A DNA stretch of 64,000 nt from Rubrivivax gelatinosus IL144. GTDB taxonomy: Bacteria > Pseudomonadota > Gammaproteobacteria > Burkholderiales > Burkholderiaceae_C. Positions 13,638 to 23,224 of the stretch are shown here, piece after piece. Under the pieces are notes generated by a model that made no database searches, was not told the DNA's origin, and saw only the letters and a list, made by a program, of their open reading frames with translations. The position numbers and the translations under genes are program-made. How positions within the stretch are numbered: the stretch's first letter is position 1; each line of letters starts with the position of its first letter. The stretch lies in NCBI RefSeq assembly GCF_000284255.1, contig NC_017075.1, forward strand, positions 4,588,001 to 4,652,000. The letters run 5' to 3'.

Positions 13638-13991
13638 ATGCTGACCGCCGCGATGCTGCAGCTGGTGCAGGAATGCGGCGAAGGCGTGCTGATCCTCACC
13701 GACGGTGTCGTCGAGCCCGAGTTCCGCCATTCGCAGCTGACCCGCGCCGAAGTGCGCCGGCTGCTGCTGGTCGTCGCGCGCACGCTGGACGCGCTGCCGC
13801 CCGAGGCGCGCGAGGCCATGCCCGAGATCGACCTCGACGGCTGGCGTGTCGTCGGCAGCGCCCTGCTCGACGACGGCCCCGGCGCCGACGACGCCGCCTG
13901 GTTCGCCGCCAGCTCGCTGCTGCCGGCGACGCTGGGCTGGCTGAAGCTGTACCGGCGCGAGGCGCCGCAGCTCTTCGACTACCGGCCCTGA
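13638..13991 (+). CDS. Unrecognised small protein, last gene of the nifE operon
   Basis: 117 aa, not recognised. It is a mix of helix and strand ([37 protein letters not shown]) with an aromatic C-terminus ([17 protein letters not shown]). One cysteine, no signal peptide, no TM. It starts 13 nt after nifQ in the same direction and ends just 1 nt before the converging gene's stop, so it is the end of the nifENXQ transcript. A nif accessory role is likely from position only. Confidence 0.7.
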   Translation: MLTAAMLQLVQECGEGVLILTDGVVEPEFRHSQLTRAEVRRLLLVVARTLDALPPEAREAMPEIDLDGWRVVGSALLDDGPGADDAAWFAASSLLPATLGWLKLYRREAPQLFDYRP

Positions 13992-13992
13992 G

Positions 13993-14478
13993 TCATTCGT
14001 CGGGCGTCGCGCGCAGCAGCGCGCTGACGACCTCGTCGCCCAGCCGCGCGTGCGGGGCGATGCGCTCGATCAGCTCCAGCCGCTCGCGTGCCGTGTCCAG
14101 GTCGCCGGCACGCAGGGCGATGAAGGCCAGCGCCTTCTGCATGAAGAGCCAGAAACGCGCGGGGCCGTCGGCGTTGAAGTCGGGCGCCGGCCCGCCGATC
14201 ACGCGGCCTTCGCCGTCCAGCCCGGCGGCGCGGCCGGCTTCGAGCAAACCGCGCGCGGCGGCCCGTTCGGCGAGCTCGAACTCGCGCCGCTGCGCGTGGT
14301 GCTTGGCGAGCGCGAAGTACAGCACCAGAGCCTGCGGCGCGATGGCCTGCGCCGTCCACAGCAAGGCTCCACGCTGCGCCGGCCCGGCCACCGCGGCCTG
14401 GCGCAGCAGGCCGTGGACCGACGCCGGCACGGGGCCGCCGAAGAAGGCGTCGGACGCAACACCGGTGAACAGGTTCAT
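13993..14478 (-). CDS. Unrecognised TPR-like protein in the nif region, own sigma-54 promoter
   Basis: 161 aa, helical throughout, with pairs of helices resembling tetratricopeptide repeats ([40 protein letters not shown]). The start at 14478 ([12 protein letters not shown]) was chosen because the longer upstream codons cover the promoter region. Reading minus, it is led by a sigma-54 site 43-59 nt upstream. It converges on the nifE operon and diverges from nifS, so NifA/RpoN control is likely. Function unknown; perhaps an assembly or chaperone adaptor. Confidence 0.75.
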   Translation of the reverse strand: MNLFTGVASDAFFGGPVPASVHGLLRQAAVAGPAQRGALLWTAQAIAPQALVLYFALAKHHAQRREFELAERAAARGLLEAGRAAGLDGEGRVIGGPAPDFNADGPARFWLFMQKALAFIALRAGDLDTARERLELIERIAPHARLGDEVVSALLRATPDE

Positions 14479-14520
14479 GGGCGCTCCCTTGTCTGCCCGC
14501 TGGCGGGCCTGCGTCTGGGC

Positions 14521-14537
14521 AAGCACGGCAGGTGCCA
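14521..14537 (-). promoter_or_regulatory. Sigma-54 promoter, minus strand, for the TPR-like gene
   Basis: Read on the minus strand: TGGCACCTGCCGTGCTT. GG and GC are 10 nt apart and the -24 box is a perfect TGGCAC; the -12 box (GTGCT) is weaker. It faces the 161-aa gene and lies back to back with the nifS promoter. Confidence 0.55.
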
Positions 14538-14658
14538 GGCCGCCGTCGTCGCAATGGCGACAAAAGCGACAGGTCCCGCCGCGCCCACGGCAGTTCCGAC
14601 GATCGGGCCGATGCGACGCAAGTGTCTGATCCAGATCATCTTTTTGCCGGGCATCGGG

Positions 14659-14675
14659 TTGGCACGGTCCCTGCG
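14659..14675 (+). promoter_or_regulatory. Sigma-54 promoter of the nifS/isc cluster
   Basis: TTGGCACGGTCCCTGCG matches the consensus closely (TTGGCACG at -24, CTGC at -12, 10-nt spacing). Transcription would start near 14686, 30 nt before the ATG at 14716. A near-match to a NifA site, CGT-N10-ACA at 14547-14562, lies about 100 nt upstream and could serve both divergent promoters. Confidence 0.82.
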
Positions 14676-14715
14676 ATATGGGGGATGCCTCGCCCACTTC
14701 CGTCGGAGCCTCGTG

Positions 14716-15933
14716 ATGGATCCCAGCGCCAAGCCGATCTACCTGGACTACGCGGCCACGACGCCGGTCGACCCGCGTGTCGTGCAGGCGATGCTGCCCT
14801 ATCTGTATGAACAGTTCGGGAACCCCGCCTCACGCAGCCACGCTTTCGGCTGGGCCGCGGAAGAGGCGGTGGAGATCGCCCGCGAACACGTCGCCGCGCT
14901 CGTCGGCGCCGACCCGCGCGAGATCGTCTGGACCTCCGGCGCCACCGAGAGCAACAACCTCGCGATCAAGGGCGCGGCGCAGTTCAACCGCTCGCGCGGC
15001 CGCCACCTCATCACCGTGAAGACCGAGCACAAGGCGGTGCTGGACACGATGCGCGAACTCGAACGCGCCGGCTGGGAGGTGAGCTACCTCGACGTCGGCG
15101 CCGACGGCCTCGTCGACCCGGCGGCCTTCGAGGCCGCGCTGCGGCCCGACACCGTGCTCGCCTCGGTGATGCTGGTCAACAACGAGATCGGCGTCGTTCA
15201 GGACGTCGTCGCGCTGGGCCGCATCTGCCGCGCCTGCGGCGTGCTGCTGCACGTCGACGCCGCCCAGGCCACCGGCAAGGTGGCGATCGACTTCGCCTCC
15301 TGGCCGGTGGACCTGATGAGCCTGTCGGCGCACAAGACCTACGGCCCCAAGGGCATCGGCGCGCTGGTCGTGCGGCGCAAGCCGCGTGTGCGCATCGAGG
15401 CCCAGACCCACGGCGGCGGCCACGAGCGCGGCATGCGCTCGGGCACGCTGCCCACGCACCAGATCGTCGGCATGGGCGAGGCCTACCGCCTGGCGCGCGT
15501 GTCGATGGCCGTCGAGAACGAACGCATCCGCGTGCTGCGCGACCGGCTGCTGGCCGGGCTGTCGGACATCCCCGAGATCCGCGTCAACGGCTCGCTCGAA
15601 TCGCGCGTGCCGCACAACCTCAACGTCAGCTTCCAGTTCGTCGAAGGCGAGTCGCTGCTGATGGGCCTGAAGGGCATCGCCGTCTCGTCGGGCTCGGCCT
15701 GCACCTCGGCCAGCCTGGAGCCGAGCTACGTGCTGCGTGCGCTGGGCCTGTCGGACGAGATCGCGCACAGCTCGATCCGCTTCTCGGTCGGCCGCTTCAC
15801 GACCGAGGCCGAGATCGACGCCGCCGTCGCGCAGACGCGCCGCACCGTCGAGCGCCTGCGCGAGCTGAGCCCGCTGTGGGACCTGCATTGCGCCGGCGTC
15901 GACCTCGCCGCGGTGCAGTGGGCGGCGCACTGA
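14716..15933 (+). CDS. nifS: Cysteine desulfurase NifS/IscS
   Basis: 405 aa PLP enzyme that frees sulfur from cysteine for Fe-S assembly. The start [19 protein letters not shown] is at 14716, 2 codons after a GTG alternative. The PLP lysine is K207 ([11 protein letters not shown]). The active-site loop cysteine is C329 in [15 protein letters not shown], the long-loop group I form shared by NifS and IscS; sequence alone leans to IscS. The sigma-54 promoter and nif location argue that it serves nitrogenase. iscU follows 25 nt downstream. Confidence 0.95.
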   Translation: MDPSAKPIYLDYAATTPVDPRVVQAMLPYLYEQFGNPASRSHAFGWAAEEAVEIAREHVAALVGADPREIVWTSGATESNNLAIKGAAQFNRSRGRHLITVKTEHKAVLDTMRELERAGWEVSYLDVGADGLVDPAAFEAALRPDTVLASVMLVNNEIGVVQDVVALGRICRACGVLLHVDAAQATGKVAIDFASWPVDLMSLSAHKTYGPKGIGALVVRRKPRVRIEAQTHGGGHERGMRSGTLPTHQIVGMGEAYRLARVSMAVENERIRVLRDRLLAGLSDIPEIRVNGSLESRVPHNLNVSFQFVEGESLLMGLKGIAVSSGSACTSASLEPSYVLRALGLSDEIAHSSIRFSVGRFTTEAEIDAAVAQTRRTVERLRELSPLWDLHCAGVDLAAVQWAAH

Positions 15934-15958
15934 ATCCTTTGCACACCCGGAGGCCGAC

Positions 15959-16414
15959 ATGGCGTACAGCGAGAAGGTCATCGACCACTACGAGAACCCG
16001 CGCAACGTGGGCGGCTTCGCGGCCGGCGACGACACGGTGGCCACCGGCATGGTCGGCGCGCCGGCCTGCGGCGACGTGATGAAGCTGCAGATCAAGGTCG
16101 ACCCGAGCACCGGCGTCATCGAGGACGCGCGCTTCAAGACCTACGGCTGCGGTTCGGCGATCGCGTCGAGCTCGCTGGTCACCGAGTGGGTCAAGGGCAA
16201 GACGCTGGAGCAGGCGCTGGCGATCAAGAACACCGCGATCGCCGAGGAACTGGCGCTGCCGCCGGTGAAGATCCACTGCTCCATCCTCGCCGAGGACGCG
16301 ATCAAGGCCGCGGTGGCCGACTACCGCCAGCGCCACGCCGGCCCGGGCGGGCTGATCGAGGAGCGCGCCTGCTCGCCCTCGTCGCCCGATCAACAGCACA
16401 GCGAAGCGGCCTGA
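15959..16414 (+). CDS. iscU: IscU-type Fe-S scaffold (NifU role)
   Basis: 151 aa with the three scaffold cysteines C37 (APACGDV), C64 (YGCGSAI) and C107 (KIHCSIL) and the chaperone-recognition LPPVK motif just before C107. It is only the N-terminal domain of a classical NifU: the central [2Fe-2S] and C-terminal Nfu domains are absent. A polar C-terminal tail ([14 protein letters not shown]) extends beyond normal IscU. The LPPVK motif fits the hscA gene in the same operon. Confidence 0.95.
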   Translation: MAYSEKVIDHYENPRNVGGFAAGDDTVATGMVGAPACGDVMKLQIKVDPSTGVIEDARFKTYGCGSAIASSSLVTEWVKGKTLEQALAIKNTAIAEELALPPVKIHCSILAEDAIKAAVADYRQRHAGPGGLIEERACSPSSPDQQHSEAA

Positions 16415-16443
16415 AGCGCCGCGCCGACCAACAGGAGTCCACG

Positions 16444-16851
16444 ATGGCCTGCCAATCCCAAGGGAACGTCGCCCCGTCCGAACTCGTGCCGCGCGCCGAC
16501 CCGCCGCTGCTGCCCGAAGGCGAGCAGCCGATCCGCATCAGCGACGCCGTCGTCGCCAAGGTCAGCGAACTGCTGGCCGAAGAAGGCGACCCCAGCCTGC
16601 AGCTGCGCATCTACGTCACCGGCGGCGGCTGCTCGGGCTTCCAGTACGGCTTCGCTTTCGACGACGAGGTCAAGGAAGACGACGTGCGCGTCGCGCGCGA
16701 GCCGATCACCGTCGTCGTCGACGCGATGAGCCTGCAGTACCTCGTCGGCGCCGAGATCGACTACGAGGACCGCCTGGACGGCGCGCGCTTCGTCATCCGC
16801 AACCCGAACGCGACCAGCACCTGCGGTTGCGGTTCGTCCTTCACGGTCTGA
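16444..16851 (+). CDS. A-type Fe-S carrier, ErpA-like
   Basis: 135 aa. The A-type core has [16 protein letters not shown] and C-terminal [10 protein letters not shown], giving the three carrier cysteines. An N-terminal extension (about 30 residues, [20 protein letters not shown]) precedes the domain. The ATG at 16444 follows AGGAGTCCACG; the frame before it lies in iscU. ErpA-like by the [15 protein letters not shown] pattern. It accepts clusters from the scaffold and delivers them to targets. A second A-type gene follows 2 nt after its stop. Confidence 0.9.
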   Translation: MACQSQGNVAPSELVPRADPPLLPEGEQPIRISDAVVAKVSELLAEEGDPSLQLRIYVTGGGCSGFQYGFAFDDEVKEDDVRVAREPITVVVDAMSLQYLVGAEIDYEDRLDGARFVIRNPNATSTCGCGSSFTV

Positions 16852-16853
16852 CC

Positions 16854-17177
16854 ATGGCCATCAGCGTCACCCCCAAGGCCGCGGCCCAAATCCGCAAGGC
16901 GCTGGCCAAACGCGGCAGCGGCGTCGGCCTGCGGCTGGACGTCAAGACCAGCGGCTGCTCGGGCTATGCCTACGCGCTGGAGTTCGCCGACGCCGCCGCG
17001 CCCGAGGACCTGGCTTTCGAGTGCGAAGGCGTGCAGCTCTTCGTCGCCGCCAACAGCCTGCCGCTGCTCGACGGCACGCGGCTGGACTGGGTGCGCGAAG
17101 GCCTGAACGAAGGCTTCAAGTTCGACAACCCGAACGCCGCCGCCACCTGCGGCTGCGGCGAGTCCTTCGCGGTCTGA
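16854..17177 (+). CDS. iscA: IscA Fe-S carrier
   Basis: 107 aa. The A-type motif is [16 protein letters not shown] and the C-terminal pair is [11 protein letters not shown]. The start at 16854 ([10 protein letters not shown]) is typical of IscA; 9 codons upstream belong to the preceding gene's end. Two different A-type carriers side by side suggest division of labour. hscA starts 7 nt after the stop. Confidence 0.93.
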   Translation: MAISVTPKAAAQIRKALAKRGSGVGLRLDVKTSGCSGYAYALEFADAAAPEDLAFECEGVQLFVAANSLPLLDGTRLDWVREGLNEGFKFDNPNAAATCGCGESFAV

Positions 17178-17184
17178 GGTCACG

Positions 17185-19086
17185 ATGGCGCTGCTGCAGA
17201 TCGCCGAACCGGGCCGCGCCGCCGCGCCGCACCAGCACCGGCTGGCCGTCGGCATCGACCTGGGCACGACGAACTCGCTGGTCGCCACGGTGCGCAGCGG
17301 CCAGGCCGTCGTGCTGCCCGACGGCGAAGGCCGGCGCCTCGTGCCTTCTGTCGTGCACTACGGCGAGGATGGCGTGCTGACCGTCGGCGCCGCCGCCACC
17401 GCCTTCGCCGCCACCGACCCGCAGAACACCATCGCCTCGGCCAAACGCCTGATCGGCCGCGCGCTGGAAGACATCGCCGCCGGCACCCTGCCTTATGCGC
17501 TGGAGCGCCTGAGCGACAGCGCCGTCGGCGTACGCACCCGCGCCGGCATCAAGAGCCCGGTCGACGTCGGCGGCGAAGTGCTGCAGGTGCTGAAGGAACG
17601 CGCCGAGGCCTCGCTGGGCGGCGAGCTCGTCGGCGCGGTGATCACCGTGCCGGCCTACTTCGACGACGCCCAGCGCCAGGCGACCAAGGACGCCGCGGCG
17701 CTGGCCGGGATCAACGTGCTGCGCCTGCTGAACGAACCGACCGCCGCGGCCATCGCCTACGGCCTGGAGTCGGCCAGCGAAGGCGTCTACGTCGTCTACG
17801 ACCTGGGCGGCGGCACCTTCGACGTCAGCATCCTGCGGCTGTCGCGCGGCGTCTTCGAGGTCGTCGCGACCGCCGGCGACGCGGTGCTCGGCGGCGACGA
17901 CTTCGACCACGCGCTGGCGCAGTGGTTCGCCGGCGAGACCGGCGGCTGGCACCCGGCCTACCTGGCGCGGCTGCACGCCGCCGCACGCCACGCCAAGGAG
18001 ACGCTGAGCGAGCTGGACCGCGTGGTGATGCACTGCCTGCGCGCCGACGGCACGCCGGCGACGGCGACGATCACGCGCACCCAGTTCGAGACGCTGACGC
18101 GGCCGCTGGTCGAGCGCACGCTGGGCCCGGTCAAACGCGCCCTGCGCGACGCGAAGCTCAAGCCGGCCGAGGTCGACGGCGTCGTGCTGGTCGGCGGCGC
18201 GACGCGCATGCCGGCGGTGCGTGCCGCCGTGGGCGCGCTGTTCGGCCGCGAGCCCTACACCGGCATCGACCCCGACGAGGCGGTGGCGCTGGGCGCGGCG
18301 ATCCAGGCCGACCAGCTGGCCGGCAACCGCGGCGCCGACGGCCTGCTGCTGCTGGACGTGAACCCGCTGTCGCTGGGCCTGGAGACCATGGGCGGGCTGG
18401 TCGAGAAGATCATCCCGCGCAACAGCACCGTGCCGACGGCGCGCGCCCAGGACTTCACGACCTTCAAGGACGGCCAGACGGCGATGGTGCTGCACGTCGT
18501 GCAGGGCGAACGCGAGCTGGTGTCGGAGTGCCGCTCTCTGGCGCGCTTCACGCTGCGCGGCATCCCGCCGATGGTCGCCGGCGCGGCGCGCATCCGCGTC
18601 ACCTTCCAGATCGACGCCGACGGGCTGCTGTCGGTCAGCGCCGTCGAGCAGACCTCGGGCGCACGCGCCCAGGTCGAGGTCAAGCCGAGCTACGGCCTGG
18701 GCACCGAGCAGGTGGCCGGCATGCTGCAGCACGCGCTGGGCCACGCCGCCGAGGACGCCGCGGCACGCGCGCTGCGCGAAGCCGAGATCGACGCCCGCCG
18801 CCTGCTAGACGCCACCGAGGCCGCGCTGCACGAAGACGGCGAGCGCCTGCTGTCCAGCCCCGAGCTGTTCCAGATCCTGCGTGCGATGCAGGACGTCATC
18901 GACGCGCTGGCAGAATGCGCCGAGGGTGAAGGCACGACGCCGGAGGCCCACCGGGCGCTGCGAGAGCGCCTGCGTCGTGCGGGCGACGAGCTCAACCGGA
19001 TCACGACGCCGTTCGCGGCGCGCCGAATGGACGAGCGCGTGCGCAGTGCGCTGTCCGGTCGCACGCTTGAACAGATGGCCGCATGA
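17185..19086 (+). CDS. hscA: Fe-S assembly Hsp70 chaperone HscA
   Basis: 633 aa DnaK-family chaperone specialised for IscU. The N-terminal ATPase has [18 protein letters not shown] and [16 protein letters not shown], and the substrate domain begins near residue 395 ([14 protein letters not shown]). HscA uses ATP to drive cluster release from IscU. The usual J-partner HscB is not in this operon. The TGA sits in an ATGA junction that opens the 71-bp repeat before fdx. Confidence 0.95.
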   Translation: MALLQIAEPGRAAAPHQHRLAVGIDLGTTNSLVATVRSGQAVVLPDGEGRRLVPSVVHYGEDGVLTVGAAATAFAATDPQNTIASAKRLIGRALEDIAAGTLPYALERLSDSAVGVRTRAGIKSPVDVGGEVLQVLKERAEASLGGELVGAVITVPAYFDDAQRQATKDAAALAGINVLRLLNEPTAAAIAYGLESASEGVYVVYDLGGGTFDVSILRLSRGVFEVVATAGDAVLGGDDFDHALAQWFAGETGGWHPAYLARLHAAARHAKETLSELDRVVMHCLRADGTPATATITRTQFETLTRPLVERTLGPVKRALRDAKLKPAEVDGVVLVGGATRMPAVRAAVGALFGREPYTGIDPDEAVALGAAIQADQLAGNRGADGLLLLDVNPLSLGLETMGGLVEKIIPRNSTVPTARAQDFTTFKDGQTAMVLHVVQGERELVSECRSLARFTLRGIPPMVAGAARIRVTFQIDADGLLSVSAVEQTSGARAQVEVKPSYGLGTEQVAGMLQHALGHAAEDAAARALREAEIDARRLLDATEAALHEDGERLLSSPELFQILRAMQDVIDALAECAEGEGTTPEAHRALRERLRRAGDELNRITTPFAARRMDERVRSALSGRTLEQMAA

Positions 19087-19153
19087 GCGCTCAGGACTTG
19101 TCCGGGGCTCATTCCCGCCTGGCGGGACCGGCCGCAGGCCGAAGGGCGCCCCA
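19083..19153 (+). repeat. 71-bp ATGAGC-bounded repeat, copy A, between hscA and fdx
   Basis: Begins ATGAGCGCTCAGGACTTG at the hscA stop and ends just before the ATGAGC start of fdx. It contains a CCCGCC..GGCGGG hairpin and an inner GCTCAT (the reverse of ATGAGC). Two nearly identical copies lie at 56166-56308 on the other strand. Copy A is itself a 24-codon open frame ([12 protein letters not shown]...) whose TGA overlaps the fdx ATG, so ribosomes can pass from hscA to fdx by two successive ATGA steps. It is probably an interspersed genomic repeat. Confidence 0.9.
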
Positions 19154-19504
19154 ATGAGCGACGACAACACCACCCGCATCACCGTCCTGCCGCACGCCCA
19201 GCTCTGCCCCGACGGCCTCGTCTTCGAGGCCGAGGCCGGCAACTCGCTGGTCGACGAGTTGCTGATGAACGGCATCGCGGTCGAACACGCCTGCGACAAG
19301 GTCGGCGCCTGCGCCACCTGCCACGTCTACCTGCGCCAGGGCGCCGAACACGTGAACCCGGTCGACGACGACGAGGACGAGCAGCTCTCCGACGCCTGGG
19401 GGCTGGAAGCCGACTCGCGGCTGTCGTGCTGCGTGAAGGTCGGCGGGCCGGAGCTGGTGATCGAGTTGCCGCGCTACTCCAAGAACCACGCAAGAGAGCG
19501 CTGA
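19154..19504 (+). CDS. fdx: Isc-type [2Fe-2S] ferredoxin Fdx
   Basis: 116 aa. The cluster motif C-x5-C-x2-C ([10 protein letters not shown]) and a distal cysteine pair near SRLSCCVK match the adrenodoxin-like Isc ferredoxin. Fdx gives electrons during cluster assembly on IscU. The start at 19154 ([21 protein letters not shown]) is supplied by the ATGAGC at the end of the repeat. It is the last gene of the isc-type operon and is followed by a terminator. Confidence 0.94.
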   Translation: MSDDNTTRITVLPHAQLCPDGLVFEAEAGNSLVDELLMNGIAVEHACDKVGACATCHVYLRQGAEHVNPVDDDEDEQLSDAWGLEADSRLSCCVKVGGPELVIELPRYSKNHARER

Positions 19505-19520
19505 GCTTTCGCGCTCCACA

Positions 19521-19563
19521 CGAGGCGCCCCCGGCCCCCAAGCCGCGGGCGCCTCGTCGTTTT
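19521..19563 (+). terminator. Rho-independent terminator after fdx
   Basis: CGAGGCGCCC and GGGCGCCTCG form a perfect 10-bp stem followed by TCGTTTT. It ends the nifS-isc operon and separates it from the nifV promoter region. Confidence 0.75.
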
Positions 19564-19583
19564 GGGCGCGGCCGTGGCCGGGC

Positions 19584-19599
19584 TGTCACCAATCGGACA
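19584..19599 (+). promoter_or_regulatory. NifA upstream activator sequence (UAS) of nifV
   Basis: TGTCACCAATCGGACA is an exact TGT-N10-ACA NifA site. It lies 67 nt upstream of the -24 box at 19666, in the normal activator range. This is the only perfect UAS found among the promoters in the window. Confidence 0.88.
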
Positions 19600-19665
19600 A
19601 AACGCACAGCCCCGCGAAAAGATGAAAAGTCGTTGCACGACAGTCACTTGCGAAGAACGTGGCGG

Positions 19666-19681
19666 TGGCACGGGGCTTGCG
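19666..19681 (+). promoter_or_regulatory. Sigma-54 promoter of nifV-nifW-fixABCX
   Basis: TGGCACGGGGCTTGCG is a consensus -24/-12 promoter (TGGCACG, TTGC, GG-N10-GC). Transcription would start near 19692, about 20 nt before the nifV ATG at 19711. With the UAS above it makes NifA/RpoN control of the operon very likely. Confidence 0.92.
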
Positions 19682-19710
19682 GAATGGGCAGGGCAAGCAG
19701 GAGCCCACCC

Positions 19711-20871
19711 ATGTCCGGCCGCCCTCTTCCCCTCCGACTGACGATCAACGACACGACGCTGCGCGACGGCGAACAGACCGCCGGCGTCGCGTTCACCGAC
19801 GACGAGAAGCTCGCCATCGCCGGCGCGCTCGACGCCGCCGGCGTGCCGGAGATGGAGATCGGCATCCCGGCGATGGGCGCGCACGAGGTCGAGCTGATCC
19901 AGGCGATCACCGGCCGCGTGCGCCAGGCGCGCACGATGGTCTGGGCGCGCATGGCCGACAGCGACATCGCCGCCGCGCTGCGCTGCGGCGCCGACATCGT
20001 GCACGTCTCGGTGCCGGTGTCCGACATCCAGATCGCGCGCAAGCTCGGCCGCGACCGCGGCTGGGTGCTGCAGACCATCCGCCACCACGTCGCGCGCCTG
20101 GCCGACGGCGGCGTCTCGGTCAGCGTCGGCTTCGAGGACGCCTCGCGCGCCGATGGCGACTTCCTCGCCGCCGCCGCCGCCGCGGCCCAGGCCGCGGGCG
20201 CGCGCCGCGTGCGCTACGCCGACACGCTGGGCCTGCTCGACCCCTTCCAGACGCATCTGCGCATCGCCGCGCTGCGCGCCGAGGTCGACGTCGAGATCGA
20301 GATCCACGCCCACGACGACCTGGGCCTGGCGACGGCCAACACGCTGGCCGCGGCGATGGCCGGCGCCACGCACGCCAGCACCACCGTCAACGGCCTCGGC
20401 GAACGCGCCGGCAACGCGGCGATGGAAGAGGTGGTGATGGCGCTGCGCCACGTGCACGGCATCGAGTGCGGCATCCGCACCGAGGCGTTGCCGGCGATCA
20501 GCGCGCTGGTCGCGCACGCCTCCGGGCGGCCGGTGGCGCCGGGCAAGTCCATCGTCGGCGAGGCGGTGTTCAGCCACGAGAGCGGCATCCACGTCGACGG
20601 CCTGCTGAAGGACCGACGCAACTACGAGGCCTTCGCGCCCGAGGAGCTGGGCCGCACGCACCGCCTGGTGCTGGGCAAGCACTCCGGCAGCGCGGCGGTC
20701 ATCGAGCGTTACGCGCGCCTGGGCCTGCCGGTGGCGCCGCGCCAGGTGCCGGGGCTGCTGGCGCGCATCCGCGCCCACGTCGCCGACACCAAGGGCGAGC
20801 CCAGCGCCGACGACCTGGCGCGCTTCTACCTCGACCTGTGCGAGGACACGCCCGCGTTCGCCCATGCCTGA
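19711..20871 (+). CDS. nifV: Homocitrate synthase NifV
   Basis: 386 aa. It condenses acetyl-CoA with 2-oxoglutarate to homocitrate, the organic ligand of FeMo-co. Motifs are [16 protein letters not shown] near the N-terminus and HAHDD with metal-binding His199 and His201. [13 protein letters not shown] is also family-typical. The start at 19711 follows the sigma-54 promoter closely; the longer frame passes through it. It could be confused with a leuA homologue, but the promoter and nifW neighbour settle it. Confidence 0.96.
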   Translation: MSGRPLPLRLTINDTTLRDGEQTAGVAFTDDEKLAIAGALDAAGVPEMEIGIPAMGAHEVELIQAITGRVRQARTMVWARMADSDIAAALRCGADIVHVSVPVSDIQIARKLGRDRGWVLQTIRHHVARLADGGVSVSVGFEDASRADGDFLAAAAAAAQAAGARRVRYADTLGLLDPFQTHLRIAALRAEVDVEIEIHAHDDLGLATANTLAAAMAGATHASTTVNGLGERAGNAAMEEVVMALRHVHGIECGIRTEALPAISALVAHASGRPVAPGKSIVGEAVFSHESGIHVDGLLKDRRNYEAFAPEELGRTHRLVLGKHSGSAAVIERYARLGLPVAPRQVPGLLARIRAHVADTKGEPSADDLARFYLDLCEDTPAFAHA

Positions 20872-20890
20872 GAGATCCCAGGAGACGCCG

Positions 20891-21235
20891 ATGATCAGCC
20901 TCACCCAACGCCTGCAGAGCCTGTCCAGCGCCGAGGACTTTCTGCGCTTCTTCGGCATCGCCTACGAGGAGCGCGTCGTGCAGGTGAACCGGCTGCATAT
21001 CCTCAAGCGCTTCCACCAGTACCTGAACGCCACGCCCGGGCTGGCGGGGCTCGACGAGCTCGAGACCTTCCGCCGCTACCGCGAGCTGCTGACGCAGGCC
21101 TATGCCGACTTCGTCGCCTCCAGCGCCCAGCGCGAGAAGGTGTTCAAGGTCTTCCAGGACGCCGAAGGCGTGCGTGCGGTGCCGCTGGCCTCGCTGCGCC
21201 AGAGCCTGGCCGAGCGCCGCCGCGCCGGCGTCTGA
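20891..21235 (+). CDS. nifW: Nitrogenase-stabilizing protein NifW
   Basis: 114 aa. The family core LQSLSSAEDFLRFFGIAYEERVVQVNRLHILKRF is clear, with a C-terminal AQREKVFKVFQ. NifW interacts with the MoFe protein and protects it from oxygen. The start at 20891 (MISLTQRLQ) follows CAGGAGACGCCG; earlier codons overlap the nifV end. It lies 19 nt after nifV and 18 nt before fixA. Confidence 0.93.
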   Translation: MISLTQRLQSLSSAEDFLRFFGIAYEERVVQVNRLHILKRFHQYLNATPGLAGLDELETFRRYRELLTQAYADFVASSAQREKVFKVFQDAEGVRAVPLASLRQSLAERRRAGV

Positions 21236-21253
21236 ACGTTCACGAGGAATCCC

Positions 21254-22102
21254 ATGCACATCGTCGTCTGCATCAAGCAGGTGCCGGACTCGGCGCAGAT
21301 CCGCGTCCATCCGGTGACCAACACCATCATGCGCCAGGGCGTGCCGGCGATCGTCAACCCGTACGACCTGTTCGCGCTGGAAGAGGCGCTGCGCCTGAAG
21401 GACCAGTTCGGCGGCCGCGTCACCGTGCTCTGCATGGGCCCGCCGCAGGCCGAGGACGCGCTGCGCAAGTGCATCAGCTTCGGTGCCACCGACGCGATCC
21501 TGGTCACCGACCGCTCCTTCGCCGGCGCCGACACGCTGGCCACCAGCTACGCGCTGGCCGCGGCGATCCGCAAGATCGGCCAGGAGCAGGCCGTCGACCT
21601 GATCTTCACCGGCAAGCAGACGATCGACGGCGACACCGCCCAGGTCGGTCCCGGCATCGCCAAGCGCCTGGGCGTGAACCTGCTGACCTACGTCAGCCGC
21701 ATCGTCGAGGTCGACCTGGACGGCCGCCGCATCCGCGTCGAGCGCCGCGCCGAAGGCGGCGTGCAGCTGCTGCAGACGACGCTGCCCTCGCTGATCACGA
21801 TGCTCGAAGGCACCAACGAGATGCGCTTCGCGACGATGGCCGACATGCTGCGCGCCGGCCGCTGCCCGGTGCGGCGCTGGAACAAGGACGACGCCGGCAT
21901 CGAGGACGTCTCCAAGATCGGCCTGAAGGGCTCGCCGACCGTCGTCAGCAAGGTCTTCGGCCCGACGCCGCGCGCGACCAAGGCCGAGATGCAGGTCGTC
22001 GCCGACTCCAGCGTCAACGACGTCTGCCTGAACCTGCTGCAGAAGATCTTCACCACCCACCCGACTCTGGAAGAAGAGACGGTGGAGCGCCTGAGCGCCT
22101 GA
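21254..22102 (+). CDS. fixA: FixA, electron-transfer flavoprotein beta-type subunit
   Basis: 282 aa ETF-beta family. The N-terminus is [20 protein letters not shown], with [15 protein letters not shown] near residue 117. FixA and FixB form the flavoprotein that oxidises NADH and bifurcates electrons to quinone (through FixCX) and to the low-potential ferredoxin/flavodoxin that feeds NifH. It is the first of four contiguous fix genes. Confidence 0.96.
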   Translation: MHIVVCIKQVPDSAQIRVHPVTNTIMRQGVPAIVNPYDLFALEEALRLKDQFGGRVTVLCMGPPQAEDALRKCISFGATDAILVTDRSFAGADTLATSYALAAAIRKIGQEQAVDLIFTGKQTIDGDTAQVGPGIAKRLGVNLLTYVSRIVEVDLDGRRIRVERRAEGGVQLLQTTLPSLITMLEGTNEMRFATMADMLRAGRCPVRRWNKDDAGIEDVSKIGLKGSPTVVSKVFGPTPRATKAEMQVVADSSVNDVCLNLLQKIFTTHPTLEEETVERLSA

Positions 22103-22112
22103 AGGAGTCGAG

Positions 22113-23213
22113 ATGAGCGAAGCCGCCAAGCCCGCGCCCGCCAAACCGGCCGGTCGCGCCGGGCGCAACACCGAACTGCCCGAACACCTGAAGGCCTACA
22201 AGGGCGTCTGGGTCTTCATCGAACACGACCGCGGCCACGTGCACAGCGTCAGCTGGGAGCTGATGGGCGAGGCGCGAAAACTCGCCGACACGCTGGGCGT
22301 CACCGTCAGCGGCGTGCTGATGGGCGGCCCGGGCGACGACCTGGAACGCTACGCCAAGGAGGCCTACGCCTACGGCGCCGACCGCTGCTACCTGGTGCGC
22401 GACCCGGTGCTGCAGGGCTACCGCAACGAGCCCTTCACCAAGGGCCTGACCGACCTCGTCAACACCTACCAGCCCGAGATCCTGCTGCTGGGCGCGACGA
22501 CGATGGGCCGCGACCTCGCCGGCAGCGTCGCGACGACGCTGGGCACCGGCCTCACCGCCGACTGCACCGAGCTGCGCATCGACGGCCGCGCGCTGGCCGC
22601 CACGCGGCCGACCTTCGGCGGCTCGCTGCTGTGCACGATCATGACCCTGGCCTACCGCCCGCAGATGGCCACCGTGCGCCCGCGCGTGATGGCCATGCCG
22701 CGCCGCGACGACACGCGCAGCGGCGACATCGTCGAGATGGCGCTGGGCATGGTCGAGACCGACATCGTCACCAAGCTGCTCGACTTCATCCCCGACGCCA
22801 CCCGCAACACCGTCAACCTGGCCTACGCCGACATCATCGTCACCGGCGGCAAGGGGCTGAAGACGGCGGAGAACTTCAAGCTCGTCTGGGACCTGGCGCG
22901 CGTGCTCGGCGCCGAGGTCGGCGCCACGCGCGCCGTCACCCAGGCCGGCTGGACCGAGACCGAGCGCCAGGTCGGCCAGACCGGCAAGACGGTGCGGCCC
23001 AAGCTCTACATCGCCGCCGGCGTCTCGGGCGCGATCCAGCACCGCGTCGGCATGGAGAGTTCGGACTGCATCGTCGCGATCAACACCGACCCGAACGCGC
23101 CGATCTTCGACTTCGCCCACCACGGCATCGTCGGCAACGCGATGCAGGTGCTGCCGGTGCTGACGCAAGCCTTCCGCAACCACCTGGCCAAGCGCGTGCG
23201 TATCGCCGCCTGA
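22113..23213 (+). CDS. fixB: FixB, electron-transfer flavoprotein alpha-type subunit
   Basis: 366 aa ETF-alpha family. An Ala/Pro-rich N-terminus ([14 protein letters not shown]) precedes the conserved part ([21 protein letters not shown]). The FAD-binding C-terminal region includes [16 protein letters not shown] and [21 protein letters not shown]. It forms the FixAB heterodimer. The ATG is at 22113 with GAAGGAGTCGAG upstream. Confidence 0.96.
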   Translation: MSEAAKPAPAKPAGRAGRNTELPEHLKAYKGVWVFIEHDRGHVHSVSWELMGEARKLADTLGVTVSGVLMGGPGDDLERYAKEAYAYGADRCYLVRDPVLQGYRNEPFTKGLTDLVNTYQPEILLLGATTMGRDLAGSVATTLGTGLTADCTELRIDGRALAATRPTFGGSLLCTIMTLAYRPQMATVRPRVMAMPRRDDTRSGDIVEMALGMVETDIVTKLLDFIPDATRNTVNLAYADIIVTGGKGLKTAENFKLVWDLARVLGAEVGATRAVTQAGWTETERQVGQTGKTVRPKLYIAAGVSGAIQHRVGMESSDCIVAINTDPNAPIFDFAHHGIVGNAMQVLPVLTQAFRNHLAKRVRIAA

Positions 23214-23224
23214 AGGAGCCCACG

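Noticed and set aside
15959..16414. Full NifU
   Set aside because: Only the IscU domain is present; the [2Fe-2S] and Nfu domains are missing.
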